This document shows, one piece after another, positions 26,402 through 34,955 of a DNA stretch of 64,000 bases (position 1 is the first letter of the stretch; each line of letters starts with the position of its first letter). Source of the DNA: Bacillota bacterium. GTDB lineage: Bacteria; Bacillota; Clostridia; Christensenellales; UMGS416. The notes under the pieces are model-generated. The model made no database searches, had not been told where the DNA came from, and saw only the letters and a program-made list of their open reading frames with translations. Location of the stretch: assembly GCA_023435705.1 (NCBI GenBank), contig JAEYRH010000009.1, positions 62,001 through 126,000 of the forward strand. Direction: 5' to 3'. The position numbers and the translations under genes are program-made.

Positions 26402-28024
26402 ATGCTCAAGCTGATGATCGTGGATGATGAAACCCTGTTCCGCGAAGCGCTGAAGGTCTCCATCCCGTGGGGTTCGCTCGGGTATGAGGTGTGCTGTGAG
26501 GCGGAAAACGGATTTGATGCGCTGGAAAAGATCGCCGAATATAAGCCGGATGTCGCGCTCGTTGACATCAACATGCCGGTGATGGACGGCCTGGAGCTTG
26601 CCGCGGAGATCAAAGGAAAGGAACTGGACGTCAAAGTCATCATCATTACGGGCTATGACGAGTTTGCCTACGCCAGGCAGGCCATCGAGGTTGGCGCCGG
26701 GCATTATCTGCTCAAGCCCATTGAGGAAACCGAGCTGGTGGCGGCGCTCGCCTCCATCCGGGAGAGGATCCGCAAAGAGCGGTCTGCGAGGCTGGAGGCG
26801 GAATCGCTGGCCCAACAGGTGAATGACTACAAGCCAATTCTGCGGGAAATGTTGCTGAACGATCTTGTGCAGGGCAACCAGCTTCTGGGTAATGATGAGT
26901 TTGTTTCGCTGCTCCGCCAGACCGATGTGGATCTAAGCGCCAAATTGTTTCAGGTGGCTGTGATTGAGGCCAGTCAAAAGGAGGAGGGAATAAACAGTGG
27001 CGCTTCCGGTCACCTGTGGTGCTTTGCCGTTTCCAGCCTGGCAAAAGCGCTGCTGGAGGAGTATTGCCCACTGGAGCTCTGCCGTGACATCCATGGCCGG
27101 CTGAATGTGCTGCTGTTTTTGAATCAGGGTGGGGAAGACCTTCAGATGAGCCTGGTCAACGCTTTGGAACGGGTGCGTGTGACGGCGCTCCGGTCTTTTG
27201 GCGTTTCGCTTTCCATCGGGATCGGCAGACCCTGCGAGCAGGTGATGCAAATGGCTGTCTCCCATCAGGAGGCGCTGCTTGCATTGAGGAACAAATCGGC
27301 CATCGGCGACGACTGCGTGGTTTCCTATGCTTTGGGGTCCGATGAGACGACCAGGCAGAGTTTTTATTCCATCGAGCAGAGAATGCAGCTGCATCTGTGC
27401 CTGCGGGGCGGCGACATTCCGGAAGCGGAAAGCATCATCCGGTCTGTTTTCAGCCGGATACGATCCAAAAAACCCACCAAGGACGCCGCAAGGCTCGTCT
27501 GCATCGAGATTGGCGCAACGCTGGCGGAGGTTGCCGAAAGGGCGAACGCCGCAAAAAACCTGTTCAGCGAGGGGGCCAACCTCCTGGAGGAGGCGCTGGC
27601 GCAAAAGGATCTGGACGCGATGGAGGCCTGGGTTACCCGGCTGCTGTCTGCGGTTTCGAGCCTTATTCAGGCCGGCGGTGGCAGGCGGACAAGCAAAATT
27701 GTGGAGGAGGCAATCGCCTTCATCCATGACAATTACATGAAGTATGACCTGCGGATCGATACAATCGCCAAAAGCGTCTATGTGAAGTATGGCCATCTCT
27801 GTTTCCTGTTCAAACGGGAGACCGGCAAGACCATCAATGAATACATCAGCGAGTTGCGGATCAGCAAGGCCAGGGAGTTGATGGACGGAGGTTGCCACTC
27901 GATTGCGCTGGTGGCGGCAAAGGTGGGCTATGCAGACGCGAATTATTTCGGCAAATGCTTCAAAAAGCTGACCGGTATTTCGCCGGCAAAATATGTGGAG
28001 AATTTTACTGCTGGTAAAAATTGA
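26402..28024 (+). CDS. Response regulator, YesN family (REC plus AraC)
   Basis: 540-residue regulator: receiver domain with DD at 8-9, Asp55 in ALVDINMP, and Lys in LLKPI; long middle region; C-terminal AraC domain with helix-turn-helix units (IAKSVYVKYGHLCFLFKRETGKTI and AAKVGYADANYFGKCFKK). Partner of the kinase just upstream and probable activator of the transport and glycyl-radical genes downstream and of the divergent dehydrogenase operon. Good agreement with family length. Confidence 0.93.
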   Translation: MLKLMIVDDETLFREALKVSIPWGSLGYEVCCEAENGFDALEKIAEYKPDVALVDINMPVMDGLELAAEIKGKELDVKVIIITGYDEFAYARQAIEVGAGHYLLKPIEETELVAALASIRERIRKERSARLEAESLAQQVNDYKPILREMLLNDLVQGNQLLGNDEFVSLLRQTDVDLSAKLFQVAVIEASQKEEGINSGASGHLWCFAVSSLAKALLEEYCPLELCRDIHGRLNVLLFLNQGGEDLQMSLVNALERVRVTALRSFGVSLSIGIGRPCEQVMQMAVSHQEALLALRNKSAIGDDCVVSYALGSDETTRQSFYSIEQRMQLHLCLRGGDIPEAESIIRSVFSRIRSKKPTKDAARLVCIEIGATLAEVAERANAAKNLFSEGANLLEEALAQKDLDAMEAWVTRLLSAVSSLIQAGGGRRTSKIVEEAIAFIHDNYMKYDLRIDTIAKSVYVKYGHLCFLFKRETGKTINEYISELRISKARELMDGGCHSIALVAAKVGYADANYFGKCFKKLTGISPAKYVENFTAGKN

Positions 28025-28098
28025 CCATTTGGGGATAAAACTCCTTCTCACCGGATAATATTCTCTTTTCTGCATGCATCCATGTGAGTACCATACTG

Positions 28099-28112
28099 TT
28101 GTAACGTTACGA
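28099..28112. promoter_or_regulatory. Palindrome upstream of the CUT1 binding-protein gene (possible LacI-family operator)
   Basis: TTGTAACGTTACGA contains a perfect 10-base palindrome GTAACGTTAC with a central CG, the layout of LacI/GalR-family operators. It lies 45 bases upstream of the binding-protein start. No LacI-family gene is in the window, so the regulator would be encoded elsewhere. Confidence 0.45.
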
Positions 28113-28157
28113 TCCCTTCGCATGTCCATCTCGCTAAATCGTGAAGGAGGTTTTTTC

Positions 28158-29534
28158 ATGCAAAAGCTCTTGAAGCTTGCCACCCTTGCTCTGGCTGTAT
28201 TGATGGTTGTGGGTCTGGCCGCCTGCACCAGCGCCGCTCCGGCCGCCACCAAGGCGCCGGACACGAAGGTTGCCACCGATGCCCCGAAGACGGAAGCGCC
28301 TACGGAAGCACCCACGGCAGAGCCCGCCAAACCTGTGAAGCTGCGGCTGCTCGTGATCAGCGCCGACGAAAACCGCCAGAAGATCAACGCCAACTACATC
28401 GAAGCCAACATGGCGAAAGCCCTGCCCGGCATCGAGGTTGAGATTGAGCCCGGCGGCGGCGGCGATGACTTCTACAACAAGGTCAAGACCTACAATGCTT
28501 CCGGCGACCTGCCCGATGTGTGGTACAGCGACGCCGTCACAGCCGTGCCGATCATCGGCGCCGGCAACCAGCTGGACCTCACGCCCTATATCTCCAAGGA
28601 TGGCTTCATGGCCAAGTATTCCGTGCCGGACGCTCTGAAGTTCAGCGACGGCAAGATCTATACGCTGTCTTCCGGCTGTGATACCTACTTCAATCCGAGG
28701 ATTTTCTATCACAAGGAAATCTTTGCCAAGTACGGCCTGCAAGAGCCCAAAACCTTTGACGACCTGCTGGCGATCTGCACCAAGCTGAAGAGCGAAGGCG
28801 TCAACCCGATCGCCATGGACGGTCTGGCCGGATGGGGCCCCTGCCTTGGCCTGTTTCAGCAGATGGTTCAGATTGAAGACCCCCAGGCCGCTCAGGATCT
28901 GCTGCAGAACAAGATTGACTTCACCAACCCCGTGATCAAAAACGCCCTTGGCAGGATCCAGCAGCTGGTGAAGGCCGGCGCGTTCCCCGAAGGCATCACG
29001 ACGCTGGACTACGGCCCGGCCAACGAGATGTTCACGACCAAGAATTCGGCGATGTACTTCATCTTCACATGGGAGCTGCCGAACCTTGCCAAGGACCCTG
29101 ATGTGGACTTCTTCCTGTGGCCCAATGTCTCTGCCGACAACACCAAGTATGACCCGAAGAACGTGATGCAGTTCTGGGGCTCGCCGCTGAACGGTTACGC
29201 CACCTTCGCGAAGTCCAAGAACCTGGATGCCGCCGTGCAGCTGACTGAATTCTGCGCCATGCAGGATGCCCTTTATTTCAACGACCAGAAGGCGCCTGTC
29301 ACGCTGGACACCGGCTTCAAGCTCACTGACGTTTCACCTTTGATGCAGAAGAACCTGGATGTCTACAACGGCGCCAAGATCAAGATCCCCTCCATCTGGC
29401 TGAACTGCATGGACGCCAAGACGGCCACCGAGTTTGGCAAGTGCACCTCCAACCTGCTCACCGGCGAATACGCGGTTGATCAGTTTGTCACCGACTTCAA
29501 CCCGGTCTGGCAGGCAAACACCTGGTTCAAATAA
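28158..29534 (+). CDS. CUT1-type ABC transporter substrate-binding lipoprotein
   Basis: 458-residue type II binding protein (MalE-like). The lipoprotein signal ends in LAAC near residue 22 and is followed by an unusually long Thr/Ala/Pro/Glu linker (about residues 23-56) before the mature fold (KLRLLVISADENRQKINANYIEANM). The ATG at 28158 is preceded by GAAGGAGG. The gene is followed by a terminator hairpin before the permease genes, so it should be made in excess over them. The ligand is unknown, perhaps an oligosaccharide, polyol or glycoside. Confidence 0.93.
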   Translation: MQKLLKLATLALAVLMVVGLAACTSAAPAATKAPDTKVATDAPKTEAPTEAPTAEPAKPVKLRLLVISADENRQKINANYIEANMAKALPGIEVEIEPGGGGDDFYNKVKTYNASGDLPDVWYSDAVTAVPIIGAGNQLDLTPYISKDGFMAKYSVPDALKFSDGKIYTLSSGCDTYFNPRIFYHKEIFAKYGLQEPKTFDDLLAICTKLKSEGVNPIAMDGLAGWGPCLGLFQQMVQIEDPQAAQDLLQNKIDFTNPVIKNALGRIQQLVKAGAFPEGITTLDYGPANEMFTTKNSAMYFIFTWELPNLAKDPDVDFFLWPNVSADNTKYDPKNVMQFWGSPLNGYATFAKSKNLDAAVQLTEFCAMQDALYFNDQKAPVTLDTGFKLTDVSPLMQKNLDVYNGAKIKIPSIWLNCMDAKTATEFGKCTSNLLTGEYAVDQFVTDFNPVWQANTWFK

Positions 29535-29537
29535 TCC

Positions 29538-29551
29538 TGTAAACGTTATCT
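29538..29551. promoter_or_regulatory. cre-like site (catabolite repression)
   Basis: TGTAAACGTTATCT matches the CcpA consensus TGWAANCGNTNWCA at 13 of 14 positions; only the last base differs. It lies immediately after the binding-protein stop, where a bound CcpA could act as a roadblock for the permease and glycyl-radical genes. Confidence 0.5.
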
Positions 29552-29558
29552 GATTGCT

Positions 29559-29621
29559 GGGGCTATCGAAGCGGGTCGCTGTGCAGCAACTGCAAAACGA
29601 GCTGCTGGGATAGCCCCTTTT
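29559..29621 (+). terminator. Intercistronic terminator/attenuator between binding protein and permeases
   Basis: GGGGCTATC (29559-29567) pairs with GATAGCCCC (29609-29617), followed by TTTT. An inner stem-loop rich in GCAGC/GCTGC motifs fills the 41-base interior. Partial read-through would give more binding protein than membrane components. Confidence 0.75.
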
Positions 29622-29655
29622 CCAACCCTGATTCATTGCCATGATGGTGGAAAAT

Positions 29656-30537
29656 ATGAGGAAGTTCAATACCAAACTCTCCATACTTGTTTTTACGGCA
29701 CCCGCGCTGTTGCTCTTCACATTGTTTGTGGTTTATCCGGTCCTGCCGGAGATCATCATCAGCCTGCAAAAAAACGATGGTTACAAAAGCCTTGGGTTTG
29801 TGGGCCTGGCTAACTATATCAGCGTGTTGAAGTCCGCCTCCTACTGGCGTTCCACCTGGAACACGCTGTATATCGTGATCCTGTCCACCTGTGTGGCGCT
29901 GCCATTTTCCCTGCTGCTCGCCCTGGTGATTGACCGGCAGTCAAACCGCATGAAGCGGTTTATGAAGGCTACCATTATGTTTCCGGCCATTATCTCCGTC
30001 ACCGTGATCGCGCAGATGTGGGTCGCCATCTATCAGCCGGAATGGGGCCTCGTCAACAGCGTGCTGAAGGCCGTTGGGCTGGAGAGCTTCACCAAAGCCT
30101 GGCTATCCAACAAATCAACCGTCGTCACGAGCATTGCCGTGGCGTTCCTGTGGCAATACATCGGCATCAATGCCGTCATCTTTTATGCGGGCATCCAGTC
30201 CATCCCCAAAACCTATTATGAGGCAGCGCTGATCGACGGCGCGGGGTTTTTCCGTTGCAGCCTCAAAATCACGATTCCGCTGCTGCAGGAGATCATCAAA
30301 TACCTGCTGGTGGTTTCGGTGCTGGGGTGCATGGCTCAATTTGCCCATGTCAGGATCATGACATCGGGCGGCCCCGGAGATTTGTCGCATACGGTGGTGT
30401 ATAACATGTACTATACGGCGTTTTCCTCCTCGGACTTTGGCCAGGGGTGCGCCATTGCGGTGCTGTTCATCATCCAGTGCCTGGTCATCGCGATGCTGAT
30501 CAACCGCTTCGTGGCCAAAGACAAGCTGGAATACTAG
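29656..30537 (+). CDS. CUT1-type ABC transporter permease (MalF/UgpA-like)
   Basis: 293-residue permease with six membrane helices. The EAA loop is YEAALIDGAGFFRCSLKITIP at about residues 188-208. The ATG at 29656 has GGTGGAAAAT at suitable spacing, while the upstream in-frame ATGs at 29641 and 29644 have no ribosome site. It pairs with the next permease and the binding protein at 28158; no ATPase gene is in the operon. Confidence 0.92.
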   Translation: MRKFNTKLSILVFTAPALLLFTLFVVYPVLPEIIISLQKNDGYKSLGFVGLANYISVLKSASYWRSTWNTLYIVILSTCVALPFSLLLALVIDRQSNRMKRFMKATIMFPAIISVTVIAQMWVAIYQPEWGLVNSVLKAVGLESFTKAWLSNKSTVVTSIAVAFLWQYIGINAVIFYAGIQSIPKTYYEAALIDGAGFFRCSLKITIPLLQEIIKYLLVVSVLGCMAQFAHVRIMTSGGPGDLSHTVVYNMYYTAFSSSDFGQGCAIAVLFIIQCLVIAMLINRFVAKDKLEY

Positions 30538-30554
30538 GCTGTGGGGGGATGAAG

Positions 30555-31385
30555 ATGATTCAAAAACTGTTCAAATACATACTGAACGCCGCATTTATTA
30601 TTTTGGGGCTCTCGTTTATCTTCCCGTTGTTCTGGATGCTCAGCCTGTCTCTCAAATCCAAGCAGGAAGTCTACAACAACGCCTTCGGGCTGCCGCAGGC
30701 GTGGGCGTTTTCGAACTATCCTGATTCCCTGAAGGCCTATGATTTCCCCAAATACTTCACCAACAGCCTCATCTATTCGGTGGGCACCATCATCGTCACG
30801 GTGCTGCTTGGCAGCATGCTGGCCTATGCCATTGCCAGGATGATGGGCCCAAGACTCAGCAAGCTCACGCTCAACTATGTTTCGCTTGGGTTGATTGTGC
30901 CGGTGCAGGTGGTCATCATCCCGGTGTATATGCTGGTCAAGCAGCTGGGGCTGAAGGGCACCCACCTTGGGTTGATCGCGCCATATGCAGCGTTTGCGCT
31001 GGCCACCTGCGTGCTGATGCTTTATGCCTTTTTCCGGAGCCTGCCGAAGGAGCTGGAGGAGGCGGCGTGCCTCGACGGGTGCAATGTGTATACCACCTAC
31101 TTCCGCATCATCCTGCCGATGGTGACGCCCGCGATCGCCACGCAGTGCGTGCTGATCTTCATGAACACCTGGAATGAGTTCTTCCTGGCTTTCATCCTGT
31201 CGCCGGAGGAAGCTCTGCGGCCGCTCACGGTGGGGCTGCTCAATTTCTTCGTGAGCATCGGCGTGCGGCATTGGGGCCAGATCGGCGCGACCATGATCAT
31301 CACCAGCCTGCCCACGATCATCATCTATTTGTTTGGCAATGAGCAGCTGGAGAAGGCGCTGACGGCTGGTGCGATCTTGAAGTGA
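30555..31385 (+). CDS. CUT1-type ABC transporter permease (MalG/UgpE-like)
   Basis: 276-residue permease with six membrane helices and the EAA loop EEAACLDGCNVYTTYFRIILP. The start is placed at 30555 because a GGGGGG ribosome site fits it best; an ATG two codons earlier (30549) is almost as likely. The protein ends in LEKALTAGAILK, a usual C-terminus of MalG-type proteins. It is followed by a strong terminator. Confidence 0.92.
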   Translation: MIQKLFKYILNAAFIILGLSFIFPLFWMLSLSLKSKQEVYNNAFGLPQAWAFSNYPDSLKAYDFPKYFTNSLIYSVGTIIVTVLLGSMLAYAIARMMGPRLSKLTLNYVSLGLIVPVQVVIIPVYMLVKQLGLKGTHLGLIAPYAAFALATCVLMLYAFFRSLPKELEEAACLDGCNVYTTYFRIILPMVTPAIATQCVLIFMNTWNEFFLAFILSPEEALRPLTVGLLNFFVSIGVRHWGQIGATMIITSLPTIIIYLFGNEQLEKALTAGAILK

Positions 31386-31414
31386 ATATTCGTTAACATT
31401 ATTGGCACTTGCTC

Positions 31415-31441
31415 AACCCCGGGAGCCATCCCGGGGTTTTT
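31415..31441 (+). terminator. Intrinsic terminator after the CUT1 permease genes
   Basis: AACCCCGGGA, loop GCCA, TCCCGGGGTT and a T run. It sits 65 bases upstream of the glycyl radical enzyme gene, so that gene has its own promoter or depends on read-through. Confidence 0.88.
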
Positions 31442-31505
31442 CGTGATATATTTACATCAGGTGCCGCAGCGCATACAATGAAAAAAACAGCCCCTTGGAG
31501 TTTCC

Positions 31506-33773
31506 ATGTACGACAGACTTCACAATCAGATGCGTGAATATTACCTCAGTATGAAAGACCCGGAGCAAAACCCGGAGTTTGTGCGCGCTCGGGACGCCAT
31601 CGTGCAGGAGATGGATTCCTATGCGGAGCGCCACCCCGGTGCTTCGGCAGTCACGCTCAAAAGCGTGCTGCATGAAACCATCGCCGAGCGGTTTGAGCCG
31701 GTTATTTTCCCACAGAGCCCGTTTTTCTATGAAATGGGTGTGCGCCCGGCAGCAAACTGGGGCATCCCTCAGAAGGGCGCGCCGGGGTCATGGCTTCTGG
31801 ATAAGCGGGTCGATGAAATTGTGTGCTCCTCGCCGCTCTATCGAAACGCGATGAGCTTTGACCGTAGGAAGAGCACCGTCGGCTTGATCGGCTGGAACCA
31901 CATTTTTGACTATGATCACCATTGCCTCGGCTATACAAAGCTTTTTGACGTGGGTGTGGGTGGCCTCATCGGTGAGATTGACGAGGAGCTCGCAAAATGC
32001 CCCGACTCGGATAAGGCAGACTTTCTCATCGCCACCCGCAGGAGCTGCCAGGCCGTCATCCGTTGTGCGGAGCGCTTTGCGCAAAAGGCCAACGAGTTGC
32101 TATGCACCTGCGAAGACCCGATAGAATGCAGAAATCTTCTGTTGATTGCACAGACAGCCGGGCGGATCCCCAGAGACCCGCCGAAGACATTCTACGAGGC
32201 GCTCGCGATGATTTGGTTCATGCGGGAGGCCGCTGCCTCGCTGGAAAATGTCGGCATCTCTGTGATCGGCCATTTGGACAGGCTTGCGCAACCATTCTAT
32301 CGTGACGATATCGCGGCCGGGCGGCTGACAGAAGCGGAAGCCCGAGACCTGCTTGTGCGCTGGATGATCCCAACCGACATCAAGTTTTTCCTGGACCAGG
32401 CCGAATGGCCGGAAACCAGCACCTGCCTGGAGCTTGGCGGCTGTGACGCAGACGGGGTTACCATCTTCAACGACGTCACGCGCATGGTTCTGGAAGAGCA
32501 TGAAAAAAACAACCTGGTGAACCCCAAGCTCAACTGCCGCTATTCCATGGGTGCGCCTCGGGACTATCTTGACAGGATCAGCGGAAGCATCCTGCGCGGG
32601 CACAATGTGTTTGCGATCATCAATGATGACACGATCGTTCCCTCGCTGGTCTGTGCCGGGAAGACGGAGCGGGAGGCCAGGCTTTTCGTGAACGGCGGCT
32701 GCCAGGAGACGATGGTGGAGGGTGTGGAGCACACCGCCGGGGCATTCTACTATTTCTCGCTGCCAAGGGTGCTTGACCTGTGCCTTCAACCTGAGGCAGT
32801 GCCGGAAGAGTTTGCCGGCCCTGGCACCATGGAGGCGTTCCCCCGCTTCATCGGGGAGACGGCTGACTTTAGTCCGTTCTACGCCCTGTTTATGGATCAC
32901 CTCAAGCGGGCCATCGCCGTGACGCTGGGCTGGCAGAAAACGCTGGGGGAGCGGTGGAGAGACGTGCACCCCTGCCCGTTGTTTTCTGCAACCCTGGAGG
33001 GGTGCATCCAAAACGGCGCCGATTATACTGCCGGTGGTGCCAAGTACAATCCCGGCACCGTGGGCATGGTCGGGCTGGCGACGCTGGTGGATTCGCTGTA
33101 TGCCATCAAAACGGCGGTGTTTGACGACCGGCTTGTCACCTATGCACAACTGCTTGAGGCATTGCGCTGCAACTGGGAGAACCATGAGCGGCTCCGTCAA
33201 AGGATGATCGCTTGCCCCAAGTTTGGCCACGGCGAGGAGGCGGTGGACCGGTTCGCCGCCGGATTCGTGCGCGAGCTCAACGAATTCATCGGCACCATCG
33301 GCAACGAGCGCGGCGGCAAGTATATGCTCAGCATGTTTGTGTATTACGGGCATGAATACTTTGCGCCGTTTGTCAAGGCCACGCCGGACGGCAGGAGGGC
33401 CGGTGATGTGCTCAGCCAGAGCGTCACACCCAGCCGCCTCCGGCCTGTCAGGAGCGTCACCGATACGATCCGCAGCATCGGATGCATCGACTTCAGGCAA
33501 GTTTCCGGCATCTCTGTGCTGGACACGCAGATCCCTCTGGGTTCCACATTCACCAAGGAGATGATGACCGGCTTGCTGCTTGGCTTTGCCGCGTTTGGCG
33601 GGCCGACCATACAGCCGAATGTGGTTTCCATCGAGGAGCTTCTGGATGCCAAGGCAAACCCGGACCGGCACAAAAACCTGATCGTGAGGATCTGCGGGCT
33701 TTCCGTTTATTTCACCTGCCTGTCTGCAAAGGTGCAGGATGAGATCATCGCCAGAAACCTTTATGGACAATGA
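31506..33773 (+). CDS. Glycyl radical enzyme of unassigned specificity (PFL-like fold)
   Basis: 755-residue oxygen-sensitive radical enzyme. The C-terminal glycyl motif is IVRICGLSVYF with the radical-bearing Gly731; the thiyl cysteine is Cys399 in NGGCQETMVEG, with Glu401 two residues later. The single Cys-x-Glu arrangement is that of dehydratase/lyase members (glycerol and propanediol dehydratase, choline TMA-lyase, hydroxyproline dehydratase), not pyruvate formate-lyase, which has two adjacent cysteines. The central Gln of GCQE differs from the GCVE I know from those enzymes. Its activase is the next gene, and a CUT1 importer, sensor pair and three dehydrogenases are upstream, so a carbohydrate-like or polyol substrate is inferred. 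The reaction is unknown. Confidence 0.88.
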   Translation: MYDRLHNQMREYYLSMKDPEQNPEFVRARDAIVQEMDSYAERHPGASAVTLKSVLHETIAERFEPVIFPQSPFFYEMGVRPAANWGIPQKGAPGSWLLDKRVDEIVCSSPLYRNAMSFDRRKSTVGLIGWNHIFDYDHHCLGYTKLFDVGVGGLIGEIDEELAKCPDSDKADFLIATRRSCQAVIRCAERFAQKANELLCTCEDPIECRNLLLIAQTAGRIPRDPPKTFYEALAMIWFMREAAASLENVGISVIGHLDRLAQPFYRDDIAAGRLTEAEARDLLVRWMIPTDIKFFLDQAEWPETSTCLELGGCDADGVTIFNDVTRMVLEEHEKNNLVNPKLNCRYSMGAPRDYLDRISGSILRGHNVFAIINDDTIVPSLVCAGKTEREARLFVNGGCQETMVEGVEHTAGAFYYFSLPRVLDLCLQPEAVPEEFAGPGTMEAFPRFIGETADFSPFYALFMDHLKRAIAVTLGWQKTLGERWRDVHPCPLFSATLEGCIQNGADYTAGGAKYNPGTVGMVGLATLVDSLYAIKTAVFDDRLVTYAQLLEALRCNWENHERLRQRMIACPKFGHGEEAVDRFAAGFVRELNEFIGTIGNERGGKYMLSMFVYYGHEYFAPFVKATPDGRRAGDVLSQSVTPSRLRPVRSVTDTIRSIGCIDFRQVSGISVLDTQIPLGSTFTKEMMTGLLLGFAAFGGPTIQPNVVSIEELLDAKANPDRHKNLIVRICGLSVYFTCLSAKVQDEIIARNLYGQ

Positions 33774-33774
33774 A

Positions 33775-34686
33775 ATGAGTGCAGAGAGGACAGGATTTGT
33801 CTTTGATATCCAACGCGGTTCCCTTCATGACGGGCCCGGATTCCGCACAACGGTGTTTCTGAAGGGCTGCCCGTTGAAGTGCGCCTGGTGCCACAATCCG
33901 GAGTCACAATCTATGATGGCTGAACTGGCGTGGGATGCGTCTCGCTGCATCGGGTGCGGAGCTTGCGCATCGGCATGCCCGAAGGGGTGCCATTTTTTGG
34001 GGGAGAACAGCCGGGAAATTCGGCGGGCGGACTGCGCCGTATGCGGGCGGTGCGCGGAAGGCTGCAGCGCCAATGCCCTCTCGGTGATCGGTAAAACAAT
34101 GACCGTGGGGCAGGTCATCGATGAGGTGATGGTGGATCGCCTGTTTTACAGCGTTTCCGGCGGAGGCATGACCGTTTCGGGCGGGGAGCCCATGGCTCAG
34201 TATGAGTTCACATTGGAGTTGCTGAAAGCAGCCAAAAACCTGGGCATCCACACCTGCCTGGAAACTTGTGGTTTCTGTGCTCCGGAGCATCTGGTCCGCT
34301 GCGTGCCGCATACGGACTTGTTCCTGTTTGACCTGAAGACGACGGCGGACAACCATGCGCAGTGGACCGGCGTGCCACTGGCGCCGATACTGGGCTCTCT
34401 TCAGGCTCTCGATGCCGCATCGGGCAAGATTGTGTTGCGCTGCCCCCTCATCCCGGGGGTGAATATGAATGACCGGCACATGCAGGGCATTGCGCAAACC
34501 GCCGCGGGGCTCCGAAACATCCTGGAGATTCATCTGGAACCATACCACCCGGTTGGCATCTCCAAATGCGAGGCCATCGGCAGGAAACCGACTTATGCAG
34601 AAGCAAAGATGCTCACAGCAGGCGAGGCTGAGCTGTGGGCGGCAAAACTGCGGGGGATGACCGGTGTGCCGGTGGTGGTCATTTGA
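33775..34686 (+). CDS. Glycyl radical enzyme activating enzyme (radical SAM)
   Basis: 303-residue radical SAM activase that installs the glycyl radical on the preceding gene's product. The SAM cluster motif is Cys32-x3-Cys36-x2-Cys39 (GCPLKCAWCHNPES). A ferredoxin-like insert adds two cluster sites: cysteines 58, 61, 64, 68 and 72 and cysteines 87, 90, 93 and 97, as in glycerol-dehydratase and choline-lyase activases but not PFL activase. The GGE motif is SGGEPMAQ. The ATG at 33775 lies one base after the partner's stop; an overlapping ATG at 33763 is possible. Confidence 0.95.
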   Translation: MSAERTGFVFDIQRGSLHDGPGFRTTVFLKGCPLKCAWCHNPESQSMMAELAWDASRCIGCGACASACPKGCHFLGENSREIRRADCAVCGRCAEGCSANALSVIGKTMTVGQVIDEVMVDRLFYSVSGGGMTVSGGEPMAQYEFTLELLKAAKNLGIHTCLETCGFCAPEHLVRCVPHTDLFLFDLKTTADNHAQWTGVPLAPILGSLQALDAASGKIVLRCPLIPGVNMNDRHMQGIAQTAAGLRNILEIHLEPYHPVGISKCEAIGRKPTYAEAKMLTAGEAELWAAKLRGMTGVPVVVI

Positions 34687-34758
34687 ACTCGCCTGAACCC
34701 GGCACCATTTCAGTGCAGGGGCTTTTGGCTTTTGCTTCCAAGGCACTCATCCTAATAA

Positions 34759-34787
34759 TTGACAAAAATACTCAGCAAATTTATAAT
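34759..34787 (+). promoter_or_regulatory. Consensus promoter of mntP
   Basis: A perfect TTGACA (34759-34764) and perfect TATAAT (34782-34787) are 17 bases apart. The transcript should start near 34794, at the 5' edge of the riboswitch. Confidence 0.9.
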
Positions 34788-34794
34788 GAGACAA

Positions 34795-34916
34795 TTCATG
34801 GGGGAGTAGTTGGCGCCAATGGCGTTGCAAGTCAACATACTGGCCAATCATCGGTCTGGCTTGCATTGAATAACAAGACTCATGTACGGCTATGCTGTAC
34901 CTGAGCAACCATCGAA
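34795..34916 (+). ncRNA. yybP-ykoY manganese riboswitch
   Basis: The leader shows the conserved GGGGGAGTAG near its 5' end (about 34799-34809) and the second conserved region with TGTACGGCTATGCTGTACC and CCTGAGCAACC near its 3' end, the two loop elements that form the Mn2+ site in this class. It sits directly upstream of mntP, one of its most frequent partner genes. Recognised by eye; a covariance search would settle it. Confidence 0.85.
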
Positions 34917-34921
34917 AAGCA

Positions 34922-34955
34922 AATCAGGTGCTGCAACATGCATCTGGTTTTTTCT
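34922..34955 (+). terminator. Riboswitch-controlled terminator upstream of mntP
   Basis: AATCAGGTGC (34922-34931) pairs with GCATCTGGTT (34940-34949, two G-U pairs) followed by six Ts. It ends just before the GGAGGG of mntP. Mn2+ binding is expected to prevent its formation and switch the exporter on. Confidence 0.8.

Noticed and set aside
32100..33770. 556-residue minus-strand open frame
   Set aside because: Lies entirely opposite the glycyl radical enzyme gene and has no recognisable motifs; a GC-rich shadow frame.
31506..33773. Calling the enzyme pyruvate formate-lyase
   Set aside because: PFL requires two adjacent cysteines at the active site and an activase without extra clusters; neither holds here.
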